Shown: positions 17,299 to 26,974, numbered from the stretch's first letter. The stretch is 64,000 bases of DNA from Frigoribacterium sp. PhB24 (GCF_003755185.1 NZ_RKIC01000010.1:248001-312000); one strand, 5' to 3'. Numbers and translations: made by a program. The notes: generated from the letters alone by a model not told the origin.

Positions 17299-17386
17299 CG
17301 GGTGTCCTCTCGTGGTGGACCTCCGACGCTAGGCGCACCGCGCCTCCTCGTCCGGGCTGCCGACGCGGCGGGTGGCGCCGGGCGCG

Positions 17387-18322
17387 TCACGGCGCCGTCG
17401 GCAGCACCGCGGCCCAGAGGTGGAACAGGGCGTAGGCGCGCCAGGGCGACCACGCCGATCCGGCGGCCTCGGCCTGCTTCGTCGTCAGGCCGCCCAGCAC
17501 CCGCCGCAGCACGAGGTCGCCCGCGGGCCAGGCGTCGCGGTCGCCGAGAGCCCTGACGGCGAGGTACTCGACCGTCCAGGGGCCGATGCCGGGGACGGCG
17601 AGCAGACGGCGGCGGGCATCGACGTGGTCGACGTCGGGGGCGATCACGAGTCCGGAGGCGACGACCTCGGCCAGGGCGTGGATCGTGCGTGCCCGGCTGT
17701 TCGTCACACCGACCGCTGCCCGGAGCTCGTCGACGTCGGCCGCGGCCAGCCGGTCGGCGCGGGGGAACCGCGTGAGCCCGGTGCCGGCGACCGGATCGCC
17801 GTACGCCGCCACGAGACGTCCGGTGAAGGTGCGCGCCGCGGCGAGCGAGACCTGCTGCCCGAGCACGGTCATCACGGCCGTCTCGAAGCCGTCGGGGTTG
17901 CCCGTCACACGGATTCCCGGACGTGACGCGACGAGCGGCCCGAGCACGGGATCGTCGGCGAAGCCCCGTTCGACGTCGTCGAGGTCGGCGTCGAGGTCGA
18001 GCCAGTCGCGCACGACGTGTCGGGCCGCGTCGATGGTCGTCTCGGTCGGCACCACGCCGTCGGACCCGGTCAGCGTCACGTCCACCCCGGTCGGCGCGAA
18101 CGCCAGGTCGAGACGGTAGGAGGCGCGCGCGGCCGCCGAGCCCAGCTCGACCAGTCGCGCGTGCGTGGCCGCGGCGACGTCGGTGGCTTCGGCCCCCGGC
18201 ACGCTGTGCGCGGCCAGCAACCCGACGGCGTGGGCGTGATCCCAGGCACCGACCGGCTCCACCACGAAACGCGCGGCCGCCGTGCCGTGCCCGGGGGAGG
18301 TCTCGGGTGGTCCGACGGTCAT
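17387..18322 (-). CDS. alkA: DNA-3-methyladenine glycosylase II
   Basis: 311 residues. An AlkA N-terminal domain (about 1-120) is followed by the helix-hairpin-helix glycosylase core: the hairpin VPGIGPWTVEYLAVRALG and, after the GPW turn, the catalytic Asp in AWPAGDLVLRR. It excises alkylated purines such as 3-methyladenine from DNA. ATG 18322 overlaps the stop of tag by four bases. It is the last gene of the alkylation repair operon that begins at 20693. Confidence 0.9.
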   Translation of the reverse strand: MTVGPPETSPGHGTAAARFVVEPVGAWDHAHAVGLLAAHSVPGAEATDVAAATHARLVELGSAAARASYRLDLAFAPTGVDVTLTGSDGVVPTETTIDAARHVVRDWLDLDADLDDVERGFADDPVLGPLVASRPGIRVTGNPDGFETAVMTVLGQQVSLAAARTFTGRLVAAYGDPVAGTGLTRFPRADRLAAADVDELRAAVGVTNSRARTIHALAEVVASGLVIAPDVDHVDARRRLLAVPGIGPWTVEYLAVRALGDRDAWPAGDLVLRRVLGGLTTKQAEAAGSAWSPWRAYALFHLWAAVLPTAP

Positions 18323-18981
18323 CGCGCGGTCAGCGGCCGGCCGTCGTCTCCCCACACCCCCGACGACCCGCGCCGGTGGCTGTCGACGAGGTGCGTGTCG
18401 ACGATGCCCGCGGCCTCCATCAGCGCGTGCATGGTGGTCGGCCCCACGAAGGTGAACCCCTTCACCTTGAGCGCCTTCGACAGGGCGACCGATTCGGGCG
18501 ACGTCGTCGGCACCTCGGCCATCGTGCTCGGTCGCGGTGTCTCGGCGGGCCGGAACGACCAGACGACGTCCACGAGCCCGCCGTCCGCCCGCAGGTCGAG
18601 CGTCGCCCGCGCGTTGCGGATGGTCGCGTCGATCTTCAGCCGGTTGCGGACGATCCCCGCGTCCGCCATCAACCGTGCCCGGTCGTCGTCGTCGAAGCGG
18701 GCGACGACCTCGGGGTCGAAGTCGGCGAACGCGGCGCGGAACGCCGGGCGCTTGCGCAGGATCGTCGCCCACGACAGCCCCGACTGGAACGCCTCGAGGC
18801 TCAGCCGCTCGAACAGGCCCCGCTCGTCGCGGACGGGCAGGCCCCATTCGGTGTCGTAGTAGTCGCGCAGCAGCGGGTCGGTCGCCGCCCAGACCGGTCG
18901 GGCCAGCCCGTCGTCACCGACCACGACGCCGGTGCCCGTCGGGCCAGGCGGCACCACGCCCGGGGTCACCGCGTCGCTCAC
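18319..18981 (-). CDS. tag: DNA-3-methyladenine glycosylase I
   Basis: 220 residues. It has the Tag signatures YYDTEWGLPVRDERGLFERLSLEAFQ (split here: YYDTEWG, then LFERLSLEAFQSGLSW), MADAGIVRNRLKI and a KGFTFVGPTTMHALMEAAGIV tail region. The zinc-binding Cys/His set of E. coli Tag is only partly visible: HLVDSH supplies two His, while the N-terminal Cys is missing. It removes 3-methyladenine specifically. Four-base overlaps with both neighbours show translational coupling. Confidence 0.9.
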   Translation of the reverse strand: MSDAVTPGVVPPGPTGTGVVVGDDGLARPVWAATDPLLRDYYDTEWGLPVRDERGLFERLSLEAFQSGLSWATILRKRPAFRAAFADFDPEVVARFDDDDRARLMADAGIVRNRLKIDATIRNARATLDLRADGGLVDVVWSFRPAETPRPSTMAEVPTTSPESVALSKALKVKGFTFVGPTTMHALMEAAGIVDTHLVDSHRRGSSGVWGDDGRPLTAR

Positions 18982-19604
18982 GCGCGCGCCTCGAGGTCGA
19001 TCAGGATCTGCTTGGCCGCCATGCCCCCACGGTAGTTGCCGGCGGACCCGTCGCTCCGCACCACCCGGTGGCAGGGGACGACGACCGGCAGCGGGTTGGT
19101 CGCGCAGGCCGTGCCGACGGCCCGCACCGCCCGGGGGCTGCCCGAGGCGAGGGCCACCGACGCGTAGCTCGCCGTCGCGCCGTAGCCGATGTCGGGCAGG
19201 TGTTCGAGCACCGTCCGCTGGAAGCCCCTCGACAGGCGCTGGTCGAGCGGCAGGTCGAACGTGCGGCGCTCGCCGCGGAAGTACTCGTCGAGCTCGCGTG
19301 CCACGGTGTCGAGCCGTGACGGCGCCTCGACCACGCGGGGGCTGACGGTCGAGGCCAGGCGGTCGAGCACCGTGTCGTGCCCTTCGATCTCGAAGGCGAC
19401 CCGCAGCAGGCCGACGTCGGTCGCGCAGACGAGCAGCGGCCCGACGGGGGAGTCGAGGGTGCGGTAGGCCACGTCGACGGCTCCGGCGTCGAGGGCGGCC
19501 TCGGCGAAGCGGGCGTGCAGGGCTGCGAGGCGGTCGTCGGTCGGGTCGAGGCCGGCGAGCAGACGGCGCGGGTCGTCCGACGCGTCGGGGGAGGAGGCGG
19601 TCAT
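18978..19604 (-). CDS. ogt: Methylated-DNA-protein cysteine methyltransferase (first copy)
   Basis: 208 residues. The acceptor cysteine is in PCHRVV, with the helix-turn-helix just before it (RAVGTACATNPLP) and the closing NYRGG. An extra N-terminal segment of about 40 residues precedes the ribonuclease-like domain (YRTLDSPVGPLLV). It transfers the alkyl group from O6-alkylguanine to its own Cys. The start overlaps the sigma-factor stop by four bases and its stop overlaps tag by four. Confidence 0.9.
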   Translation of the reverse strand: MTASSPDASDDPRRLLAGLDPTDDRLAALHARFAEAALDAGAVDVAYRTLDSPVGPLLVCATDVGLLRVAFEIEGHDTVLDRLASTVSPRVVEAPSRLDTVARELDEYFRGERRTFDLPLDQRLSRGFQRTVLEHLPDIGYGATASYASVALASGSPRAVRAVGTACATNPLPVVVPCHRVVRSDGSAGNYRGGMAAKQILIDLEARA

Positions 19605-20173
19605 CGGACGCCCTTCGGCTCGGGTGACGGAGAGGGGGACGGAGACGGGAAGGAGGCGCGACCCACGGCCCGGCCCGGGACGCCGGTGGGTCGAGCTGCC
19701 GCCGGCTCGGCCAGCAGCCGGCGCAGCGCGGCGATCCCGTCGGCGGACGCGCGCCGGGCCGCGTCCGCGCTGATGCCCGTCACCTCGGCGACCTCGCGGT
19801 GCGAGAGCCCGACGAGGTGGTGGTAGACCACGGCACGGCGTTGTCCCGGCGGCAGCGTCCGCAGGGCTCCGTCCAGTTCGTCGGTGCGGGCGATCGCCTC
19901 GTCGTGAGGAGGCGCGGGCGGGGGTTCGGGCACCGTCCCGACCGGTCGGGGGCGCCGATCCCGGGCCCGCAGCACGTCGATGGCCTTGCGGTGCGCGATG
20001 GTCACCAGCCACGCCTCGAGGTTCGTCGACGCGGGCAGCGACGGGTAGGCGACGAGGGCCGCCACGAACGTCTCGCTCCATGCGTCGTCGGTGTCGTGCT
20101 CGTCGAGCACGGCCCGGCAGACGCGCCAGACGGTGCGGCCGTGCCGTGCGACCACGCGCTCGAAGGGTTCCAC
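19601..20173 (-). CDS. ECF-type RNA polymerase sigma factor inside a DNA repair operon
   Basis: 190 residues. Region 2 is visible as DAWSETFVAALVAYPSLP..LEAWLVTIAHRKAIDVLRAR, and region 4 as LPPGQRRAVVYHHLVGLSHREVAEVTG, a normal sigma-70 helix-turn-helix. The C-terminal 30 residues are Pro/Ser-rich. No anti-sigma gene is adjacent. Coupled translation with the flanking methyltransferases suggests it drives an alkylation response, taking the place that Ada has in other bacteria (inference). Confidence 0.85.
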   Translation of the reverse strand: MEPFERVVARHGRTVWRVCRAVLDEHDTDDAWSETFVAALVAYPSLPASTNLEAWLVTIAHRKAIDVLRARDRRPRPVGTVPEPPPAPPHDEAIARTDELDGALRTLPPGQRRAVVYHHLVGLSHREVAEVTGISADAARRASADGIAALRRLLAEPAAARPTGVPGRAVGRASFPSPSPSPSPEPKGVR

Positions 20174-20174
20174 G

Positions 20175-20693
20175 TCAGAACAGCCGGCCGGTCTCGGGGC
20201 CCGACGGCTGCCCGGCCTCGAGCCCGAGCAGGAACCGTTTGCGGTCGAGCCCGCCGGCGTAGCCGACGAGGGCCCCTCCCGCGCCGACCACGCGGTGGCA
20301 CGGAACGACGATGCTGAGCGGGTTCAGCCCGTTGGCGGCGCCGACCGCGCGGGCCAGGCCGACGCCGCCGAGCGCGGTCGCGAGCTGTCCGTAGCGACGG
20401 GTCTCGCCGAACGGGATGTCGCGCAGCAGGTCCCACACCCGTACCTGGAAGTCGTTGCCGCGCGGTGCCAGCGGGAGGTCGAAGGAGCGCCGCTCCCCGT
20501 CGAAGTACTCGCCGAGCTGGCGTTCGACCTCGGCGAAGTCGCTCAGCCCGACGCCGTCCCGCGAGATCGGGCCGAAGCCGGTCGGATCGGGCAGGTGGCG
20601 GTGCTCGTCGAAGTAGAGGCCGACGAGGCCCGTCTCGGCCCCGACGACGGTCAGCGGGCCGACGGGGGTGTCGACGGTGGTGTGGACGCTCAC
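20175..20693 (-). CDS. ogt: Methylated-DNA-protein cysteine methyltransferase (second copy)
   Basis: 172 residues, a minimal MGMT: VDTPVGPLTVVG start, DFQVRVWDLLRDIPFGETRRYG, acceptor Cys in VVPCHRVVG and a C-terminal YAGGLDRK. It differs clearly from the copy at 18978, so the two are not a recent duplication. GTG 20693 follows GGAGGG by 4 bases. It is the first gene of the repair operon. A possible -10, TACCTT, lies at 20803-20808 on this strand, but the -35 is poor. Confidence 0.9.
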   Translation of the reverse strand: MSVHTTVDTPVGPLTVVGAETGLVGLYFDEHRHLPDPTGFGPISRDGVGLSDFAEVERQLGEYFDGERRSFDLPLAPRGNDFQVRVWDLLRDIPFGETRRYGQLATALGGVGLARAVGAANGLNPLSIVVPCHRVVGAGGALVGYAGGLDRKRFLLGLEAGQPSGPETGRLF

Positions 20694-20916
20694 GGTGCCC
20701 TCCTGGCTCTCGGCGATGGTACTCACCCCGTAGACGCCCCAGGGCGTCGCGATGTGAGGTGACCGACCGAACCGGTCGGGGTGATCGGGACGGGCCGTCG
20801 AGAAGGTACCCTTGAACGCCCGGTCCGGGCACTCCACACTGTCGGGTGTGTGTGAGCGTCCGGGCCGGGTCTCTCGTCCCCAGGCCGGTCGGCCCTGTTC
20901 CCGATCGCCGCTCCGG

Positions 20917-21195
20917 CTAGTGCCGGGTGCGGAACTCGCTCTCGCCCACCGGGGGGATCTCGCTCACCTCGACGCGGTCGACCCGGGCGCCGCGGGGCCC
21001 CTGGCGCAGCCACTCGAGCAGCAGGCCCACCCGGTCGGGGCGCCCCTCGACCTCGACCTCGACCGTCCCGTCGGGCAGGTTGCGGACGAAGCCGCCGACC
21101 TCGAGTCGGTCCGCCTCGCCCTCGGTCGAGAAACGGAAACCCACGCCCTGCACCGATCCGTGCACGAGGGCCCGGCGTCTGATCACGTCGTCCAT
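20917..21195 (-). CDS. acyP: Acylphosphatase
   Basis: 92 residues, the usual size. The active-site Arg is in VQGVGFR and the catalytic Asn in GFVRNLPDGTVEV. It hydrolyses carboxyl-phosphate bonds such as those in acyl phosphates. The 220-base gap between it and the repair operon shows no other gene. Confidence 0.9.
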   Translation of the reverse strand: MDDVIRRRALVHGSVQGVGFRFSTEGEADRLEVGGFVRNLPDGTVEVEVEGRPDRVGLLLEWLRQGPRGARVDRVEVSEIPPVGESEFRTRH

Positions 21196-21223
21196 CGTTC
21201 GACCGTACCCGCGCCTCCTCGGT

Positions 21224-22210
<987 letters not shown>

Positions 22211-22275
22211 GGCCCCGAGCCAACTCCTCCGCACCCCACGACGGCCCAGGCCCGGTGCGGGGCACGGTGGACGGA

Positions 22276-22314
22276 AGGAGGCGCGGTGCCCGTCGGACGG
22301 ACACCGCGCCTCCT
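22276..22314 (-). terminator. Hairpin terminator built from the dispersed word
   Basis: AGGAGGCGCGGTG (22276-22288) pairs perfectly with CACCGCGCCTCCT (22302-22314), with a 13-base loop. In the leftward transcript the stem is followed by UUCC. It probably ends the surface-protein gene that stops at 22354. Confidence 0.7.
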
Positions 22315-22353
22315 CGGCCCGCCGGGTTCAGGACCCGACGCTCGCCGCCGCCG

Positions 22354-24381
22354 TCAGCGGCGTCGCGCGCGGCGACGGACGACGGCCGAGCCGGTGACGA
22401 GCGCGAGGCCCAGGGCCAGGGCGGCGGCACCGAGGCCGAGGGGCAGGCCGGGCTGACTACCCGTGTAGGCGAGCGGTCGACCCGATCCACCCGTGGCCGA
22501 GCCGCCGGTGCCCGGACCGTCGGCCGCGGGCACGACCGGCGCCGGCGGGACGGTGGGGTCGGGGCTCGGCTCGGGGTCGGGCACGGGCGTCACGACGGGA
22601 GGCGCGGCGAGGGTGATCGTCGGCACGGTGCCGTCGGCGAAGGGGGCGGTGAAGGTGCCGACGACCTCGCCGTCCAGGACGACCCCGTAGTCCGTGCCGG
22701 GGACGAGGGCCTCGGCGCGGTAGACGCCGGCCGCGTCGGTGGTCGGGGTGGCGACGGGCTCGGGCTCGGCGGCGTCGGCCTCGATCACCTGCAGCTGCAG
22801 GGCCGCGGCGGGGGTGCCGTCGGCGTTCAGGACGGTGCCCTCGACGGTGACCGCGGCGGGCGCGGCGATCTGCACCGGCGGGATCGTCCCGCTCGTCGCG
22901 GGGGCGGTGATCGTGACGGCCGAGTCGACGTCCTCGTCCAGGACGACCTCGTACTGCTCACCCGGGGTCAGCCCGCCCGCCGTGAAGGAACCGCCCGCGC
23001 CGGTCTCGACGCTGGCGACCGGGGTGGTCTCGCCCACCGGCACGACGTCGACGGTCGACCCCGTCGCGGGAGCCGAGCCGTCGGGCTCGACGATGCTCGT
23101 CGTGACCTCGACGGTGACGGGCTCTGCGGGCAGAGTGATGGTGACCGGCTCACCCGGCGTGAGGGCGTTCGTCGAGCCGCCCGTGGTCACGTCGGTCACG
23201 ACGTAGTCCTTGGCCGGGTCGAGCCCGGTGAAGGTCGCCTGCCCGGCCTCGTCGGTCGTGATCGTCTGCGAGGGGAAGGCGTCGCCCTCGGCGGCGATCG
23301 AGAGCTCACGATCGGGAACGGGGGCCGTGGTTCCGTCCGCCGCGGCCTGCACCAGCGTCACGGGCAGCGTCACCGCGACCGGAGCCGTCGCACCCGTGAA
23401 CGCGACGTCGCGGACGACGTCGTCACCGTCGACGGTGACGGCCTGGGCGGGCACGTCGGCCGCGGCACCGGGCGTGGCGACGTCGACCGAGTAGTCCCGA
23501 CCCGACACCAGGCCCGGGAACGCGTAGGCGCCCGTGGCGTCGGTGGTGGTCGTGCGGCTCTGGCCCGTCACGGTGTCGACCAGGGTGACCGTGGCGCCGG
23601 CGTACGCCTCACCGTCGGAGGTCGCGACGCCGCTCGCCGTGAACGTCTTGGTCACGAACCAGGTCTGGTACACGGGGAACCCGGAACGTTGCTGGTACGT
23701 GAAGGTCAGGGTCGAGAGCGGCACGGACGGGCTGAACCAGGCGGCGGCGCCCTCGGTGTCGGCCGCCGCCGCGTTGCCGGTCAGCACACCCGTGGTGGCG
23801 TTCCACGTAGGCACGTCGCGCGACCCGGCGGCGTCGCACGACGGCGACGGGCCGCCGGCCGCGGTACGGCAGTAGTTGTAGGTGCTCTGGAACCCGAGTG
23901 CGCCGACCGGCACGGCCGCGCCGGCGGCGTCGGTGGCCGACACGGTCACCTGGTCGGCGTCGACGTCGCCGAGCACGAACGACCAGTCGCTCGTGGGCGT
24001 CGCCCGGTCGAAGGTGTAGGTCGTTGCCGACGCCGCCGCGGCGGTCGGCGAGTCCTGGGTCGGGCGCAGGTTGAGATAGGGGCGGCCGCGGCTCGAGTCG
24101 TACTCGGCACCGACCGGGGTGCCCGTGCCCTGCCAGGTGCTCGACCCGCTGGGGATCGTCGCCTGGCGCGAGGTCGACGTGAACGTCGCCTGCGGGAAGT
24201 CGCCGGGCAGCGTCATCGTGCCCGTGTAGGCCCGTGCCGTCCCGTCGACGGCGAAGTCGGCCCAGCCGACCGTTCCCGGCCCGGCTGCCGAGGCGCTCGC
24301 CGCGCCCCCGAGCACCAGGGCACCGGCCATGACGACCGTCACCCCCGTCGCCGCCCACGCCCTGATGCGCTTGGTGACCAT
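22354..24381 (-). CDS. Surface protein with Cna-B/SpaA-like repeats and LAYTG anchor
   Basis: 675 residues. The signal peptide ends at ASASAA (about residue 32). An N-terminal beta-rich domain (about 35-250) is followed by four to five repeats of the carboxypeptidase-regulatory / Cna-B type, each with a TDATGAYAFPGL- or TDEAGQATFTGL-like core. Then come a Pro-rich linker, LAYTG, a hydrophobic helix and a basic RRRARRR tail. LAxTG is the motif used by class E sortases of high-GC actinobacteria, so wall anchoring is likely. A role in adhesion is an inference. Confidence 0.8.
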   Translation of the reverse strand: MVTKRIRAWAATGVTVVMAGALVLGGAASASAAGPGTVGWADFAVDGTARAYTGTMTLPGDFPQATFTSTSRQATIPSGSSTWQGTGTPVGAEYDSSRGRPYLNLRPTQDSPTAAAASATTYTFDRATPTSDWSFVLGDVDADQVTVSATDAAGAAVPVGALGFQSTYNYCRTAAGGPSPSCDAAGSRDVPTWNATTGVLTGNAAAADTEGAAAWFSPSVPLSTLTFTYQQRSGFPVYQTWFVTKTFTASGVATSDGEAYAGATVTLVDTVTGQSRTTTTDATGAYAFPGLVSGRDYSVDVATPGAAADVPAQAVTVDGDDVVRDVAFTGATAPVAVTLPVTLVQAAADGTTAPVPDRELSIAAEGDAFPSQTITTDEAGQATFTGLDPAKDYVVTDVTTGGSTNALTPGEPVTITLPAEPVTVEVTTSIVEPDGSAPATGSTVDVVPVGETTPVASVETGAGGSFTAGGLTPGEQYEVVLDEDVDSAVTITAPATSGTIPPVQIAAPAAVTVEGTVLNADGTPAAALQLQVIEADAAEPEPVATPTTDAAGVYRAEALVPGTDYGVVLDGEVVGTFTAPFADGTVPTITLAAPPVVTPVPDPEPSPDPTVPPAPVVPAADGPGTGGSATGGSGRPLAYTGSQPGLPLGLGAAALALGLALVTGSAVVRRRARRR

Positions 24382-24504
24382 GTCGTCGTCCTTCCGGACC
24401 CACCCCTGACGAGGGCCACGAGGTCGAGGTTATGTCAGGTGTGGGTGTCTTGTCACACGGCCGATCGTCACGCGGCGCCGCGACGTGCCCGGGACGACGA
24501 CGAT

Positions 24505-24582
24505 GCGCCGCCTCGCGACCGGGACGACGAAGGGGCGCCGCCTCGCGACCGGGACACCCGGTGCGGAGGTCGGCGCCCCTTC
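24505..24582. repeat. Two 21-bp direct repeats and a 12-bp inverted repeat
   Basis: The same 21 bases occur at 24505-24525 and 24535-24555. GAAGGGGCGCCG (24529-24540) pairs with CGGCGCCCCTTC (24571-24582). The hairpin lies 15 bases past the stop of the small Lys-rich gene and probably terminates it. Confidence 0.7.
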
Positions 24583-24596
24583 GGGGACGTCTGGGG

Positions 24597-24734
24597 TCAG
24601 CGCTTCTTGACGTTCGAGACGATGTCCTCGGAGTGGCTGCCCGTCGCTCCCTTGGCCTTCTTGTCGGCGCGCTTCTCCTTCAAGGAGCGCACGGCAACCT
24701 TCGCGGTGCCTTTTTTCGCTGATTTCTCTGCCAT
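24597..24734 (-). CDS. Small Lys/Ala-rich basic protein (45 aa)
   Basis: ATG 24734 is preceded by GGAGG with a 6-base spacer, and the frame is open for 45 codons: MAEKSAKKGTAKVAVRSL..., ending SNVKKR. About a third of the residues are Lys or Arg, and the tail is acidic/polar. Nothing similar to a known domain is seen; binding to nucleic acid or ribosomes is a guess. The strong ribosome site, downstream hairpin and isolation between two larger genes support it as real. Confidence 0.65.
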   Translation of the reverse strand: MAEKSAKKGTAKVAVRSLKEKRADKKAKGATGSHSEDIVSNVKKR

Positions 24735-24939
24735 GGTGGTGCCTCCGTCGCGGACCGAGATGATCCGGTCCGCCCGAGGCTACGGTGCCGCGGCCCCGGT
24801 GTCTGTAGCGACGACCATGTTCACGGCTCCTACACTGCCCAGTGGCCGGGTCCGCCTCGCCCGAGGTGTGTCCGCCCCGCACCCGATCGCCCGCGAACGC
24901 CCGCCCGACCCCGACGACATGCAGAGACGACAGGCACCG

Positions 24940-26298
24940 ATGACCCCCGTCCCCACCTCGACCTCGGTCGCCCCGACGCGCAGCGAGCGCCTCGACGAGC
25001 TGCCGTTCACCTCGAAGCACCGCCGCCTGCTCGCCGGCTCGGGCATCGGCTGGGCCCTCGACGCGCTCGACGTCGGTCTGCTCTCGTTCGTCATCGCGCA
25101 GCTGATGACCGTGTGGAGCGACCAGGCCGGGCAGCTCGCCTGGGTCGCCTCGGCCGGGTTCGCGGGCATGGCGATCGGCGCGGCCGTCGGTGGCTCCCTG
25201 GCCGACCGCCTGGGCCGCAAGACCGTCTTCGCCTTGACGCTGCTGCTGTACGGGCTCGCCACCGGCCTCTCGGCCCTCTCCTGGTCGGTCGGCGTGCTGC
25301 TCGTCCTGCGCTTCGTCGTCGGACTCGGCCTGGGCTCCGAACTGCCGGTCGCCTCGACCCTCGTCAGCGAGTTCTCGCCGCGGCGCATCCGCGGTCGCGT
25401 GGTCGTCCTGCTCGAGGCGTTCTGGGCCGTGGGCTCGATCGGGGCGGCCCTCGTCGGCTACCTCGTGATCCCGACGAGCGACGACGGCTGGCGCTGGGCC
25501 CTGCTGATCGGCGCCGCCCCCGCGCTCTACGCCGTCTTCGTGCGGCTGAGGATGCCCGAGTCGGTGCGCTTCCTCGAATCGAAGGGTCGTCACGACGAGG
25601 CCGAGCGGACCGTCCGCGGTTTCGAGCAGGCCGCCGGCGTCGCCGCGCCGACCGTCGTCGCCGAGGAGGCGCGGGTCGTCGCAGAGCCCGCCCGCGCCTC
25701 CGTCGGTCGGTTGTTCGGTGCCGGGATGGCGCGCCGCACGGTCGCGATCTGGGTGGTCTGGTTCATGACGAACTTCTCGTACTACGGCGCCTTCGTCTGG
25801 CTGCCGTCCTTGCTCGTCGCGGCGGGGTTCCCGCTCGTGCGCTCGTTCGAGTACGTGCTGATCATCACCCTGGCGCAGCTGCCGGGGTACGCGGCCTCGG
25901 CCTGGCTGATCGAGACGTGGGGTCGCCGGGGGACGCTCGCGACCTTCTTGCTCGGGTCGGCCGTCGCGGCGGTGTTCTTCGGCTTCGGGGCGGTCAGCGG
26001 CAGCGTCGCCCAGATACTCGTCGCGGGCATGGCCCTGTCGTTCTTCAACCTCGGCGCGTGGGGCGCGCTCTACGCCGTGACGCCCGAGCTCTACCCGACG
26101 CCGCTCCGAGGCACGGGTGCGGGGTGGGCCGCGGGCGTCGGGCGCATCGCCTCGATCGCCGCCCCGTTGTCGGTTCCGCCGCTGATCGCCCTCGGCGGGC
26201 CGCCCACCCTGTTCGTCGTCTTCGGCGCGGTCTTCGTCGTGGGGGCCGTCGCCGCCACGATGCTGCCCGAGCTGCGCGGCACGCGGCTCGCCGAATGA
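24940..26298 (+). CDS. MFS transporter (sugar/aromatic acid porter type)
   Basis: 452 residues, about 12 helices. The conserved loop between helices 2 and 3 is GGSLADRLGRKTV, with a second copy of the pattern at ETWGRRGTL in the second half. Helix 4-5 carries GLGLGSELPVASTLVSEFSPRRIRGR and the central loop PESVRFLESKGRHDEA, both typical of metabolite:H+ symporters. The substrate cannot be told. Start: ATG 24940; ATG 24919 is also in frame. The stop overlaps the next gene's ATG. Confidence 0.85.
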   Translation: MTPVPTSTSVAPTRSERLDELPFTSKHRRLLAGSGIGWALDALDVGLLSFVIAQLMTVWSDQAGQLAWVASAGFAGMAIGAAVGGSLADRLGRKTVFALTLLLYGLATGLSALSWSVGVLLVLRFVVGLGLGSELPVASTLVSEFSPRRIRGRVVVLLEAFWAVGSIGAALVGYLVIPTSDDGWRWALLIGAAPALYAVFVRLRMPESVRFLESKGRHDEAERTVRGFEQAAGVAAPTVVAEEARVVAEPARASVGRLFGAGMARRTVAIWVVWFMTNFSYYGAFVWLPSLLVAAGFPLVRSFEYVLIITLAQLPGYAASAWLIETWGRRGTLATFLLGSAVAAVFFGFGAVSGSVAQILVAGMALSFFNLGAWGALYAVTPELYPTPLRGTGAGWAAGVGRIASIAAPLSVPPLIALGGPPTLFVVFGAVFVVGAVAATMLPELRGTRLAE

Positions 26299-26888
26299 GC
26301 GCGCGTCGCCGGTCGCGTCGTCGCCTCACGCCGCGTCGGCTGCTCGGGATCGTCGTGGTGCTGGTGGCCGGGGCCGTCCTCGTGGCGTTCCCGCGCCTCC
26401 TCGGCGACGGGTCGGGGGACGGCGGCCCGGGAGGCGCGGGTGCGGTTCCCGTGCCCACGAGCGTCCCGGCCGCGGCGGCCGAAGCCGTCGTCGAACGCGT
26501 GGTCGACGGTGACACGGTGATCGTCACCGTCGAAGGGGAGCGCGAGCGCATCCGCCTGATCGGCGTCGACACCCCCGAGGCCGTGAAGCCGGACGCCCCG
26601 GTCGACTGCTTCGGCCCCGAGGCCAGCGCCTTCACGACGGCCGCCCTGCCCGAGGGGTCGACGGTCTGGCTCGAGGACGACGCCTCGCAAGGTGACGCCG
26701 ACCGCTACGACCGGTTGCTGCGCTACGTCTGGTCGCCCGACGGCACGATGCTCAACGAGCGGTTGGTCGCCGAGGGTTACGGGCGTGAGGACACCTACGA
26801 CGACGCGTACCGCTACCGCGACCGGTTCGTCGCCGCCGAGGCGTCGGCCGAGCGGGCCGGCGCCGGGCTCTGGAACGCCTGCCGCTGA
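26295..26888 (+). CDS. Membrane-anchored or secreted thermonuclease (SNase family)
   Basis: 197 residues. A basic start, one hydrophobic helix (about residues 16-33) and a Gly/Pro linker precede the SNase domain (about 65-195). Catalytic pattern: VVDGDTVIV (Asp), IRLIGVDTPE (Arg, Asp, Glu) and YDRLLRYVW (Arg). Calcium-dependent cleavage of DNA/RNA outside the cell is expected. Its ATG overlaps the MFS stop (ATGA), so the two are co-translated, an odd pairing that could supply nucleic-acid breakdown products to the transporter (inference). Confidence 0.85.
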   Translation: MSARRRSRRRLTPRRLLGIVVVLVAGAVLVAFPRLLGDGSGDGGPGGAGAVPVPTSVPAAAAEAVVERVVDGDTVIVTVEGERERIRLIGVDTPEAVKPDAPVDCFGPEASAFTTAALPEGSTVWLEDDASQGDADRYDRLLRYVWSPDGTMLNERLVAEGYGREDTYDDAYRYRDRFVAAEASAERAGAGLWNACR

Positions 26889-26900
26889 CGGCCCGGTGCC

Positions 26901-26974
26901 GGCTGCGGCGGGTTCCCGTCATCGGCGGCGGGTCGGCGCCGACCCGCCGCCGATGACACCACCCCGCCGCAGCC
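26901..26974. terminator. Long palindrome overlapping the 3' end of the MMPL gene
   Basis: GTCATCGGCGGCGGGTCGGC (26918-26937) is followed at once by its exact reverse complement (26938-26957). Outer arms GGCTGCGGCGGG (26901-26912) and CCCGCCGCAGCC (26963-26974) extend the stem. It lies between convergent genes and encodes the last residues of the MMPL protein. Confidence 0.8.

Noticed and set aside
20694-20916. A tRNA or small RNA gene before the repair operon
   Set aside because: No cloverleaf or terminator could be drawn; only a possible -10 element is present.
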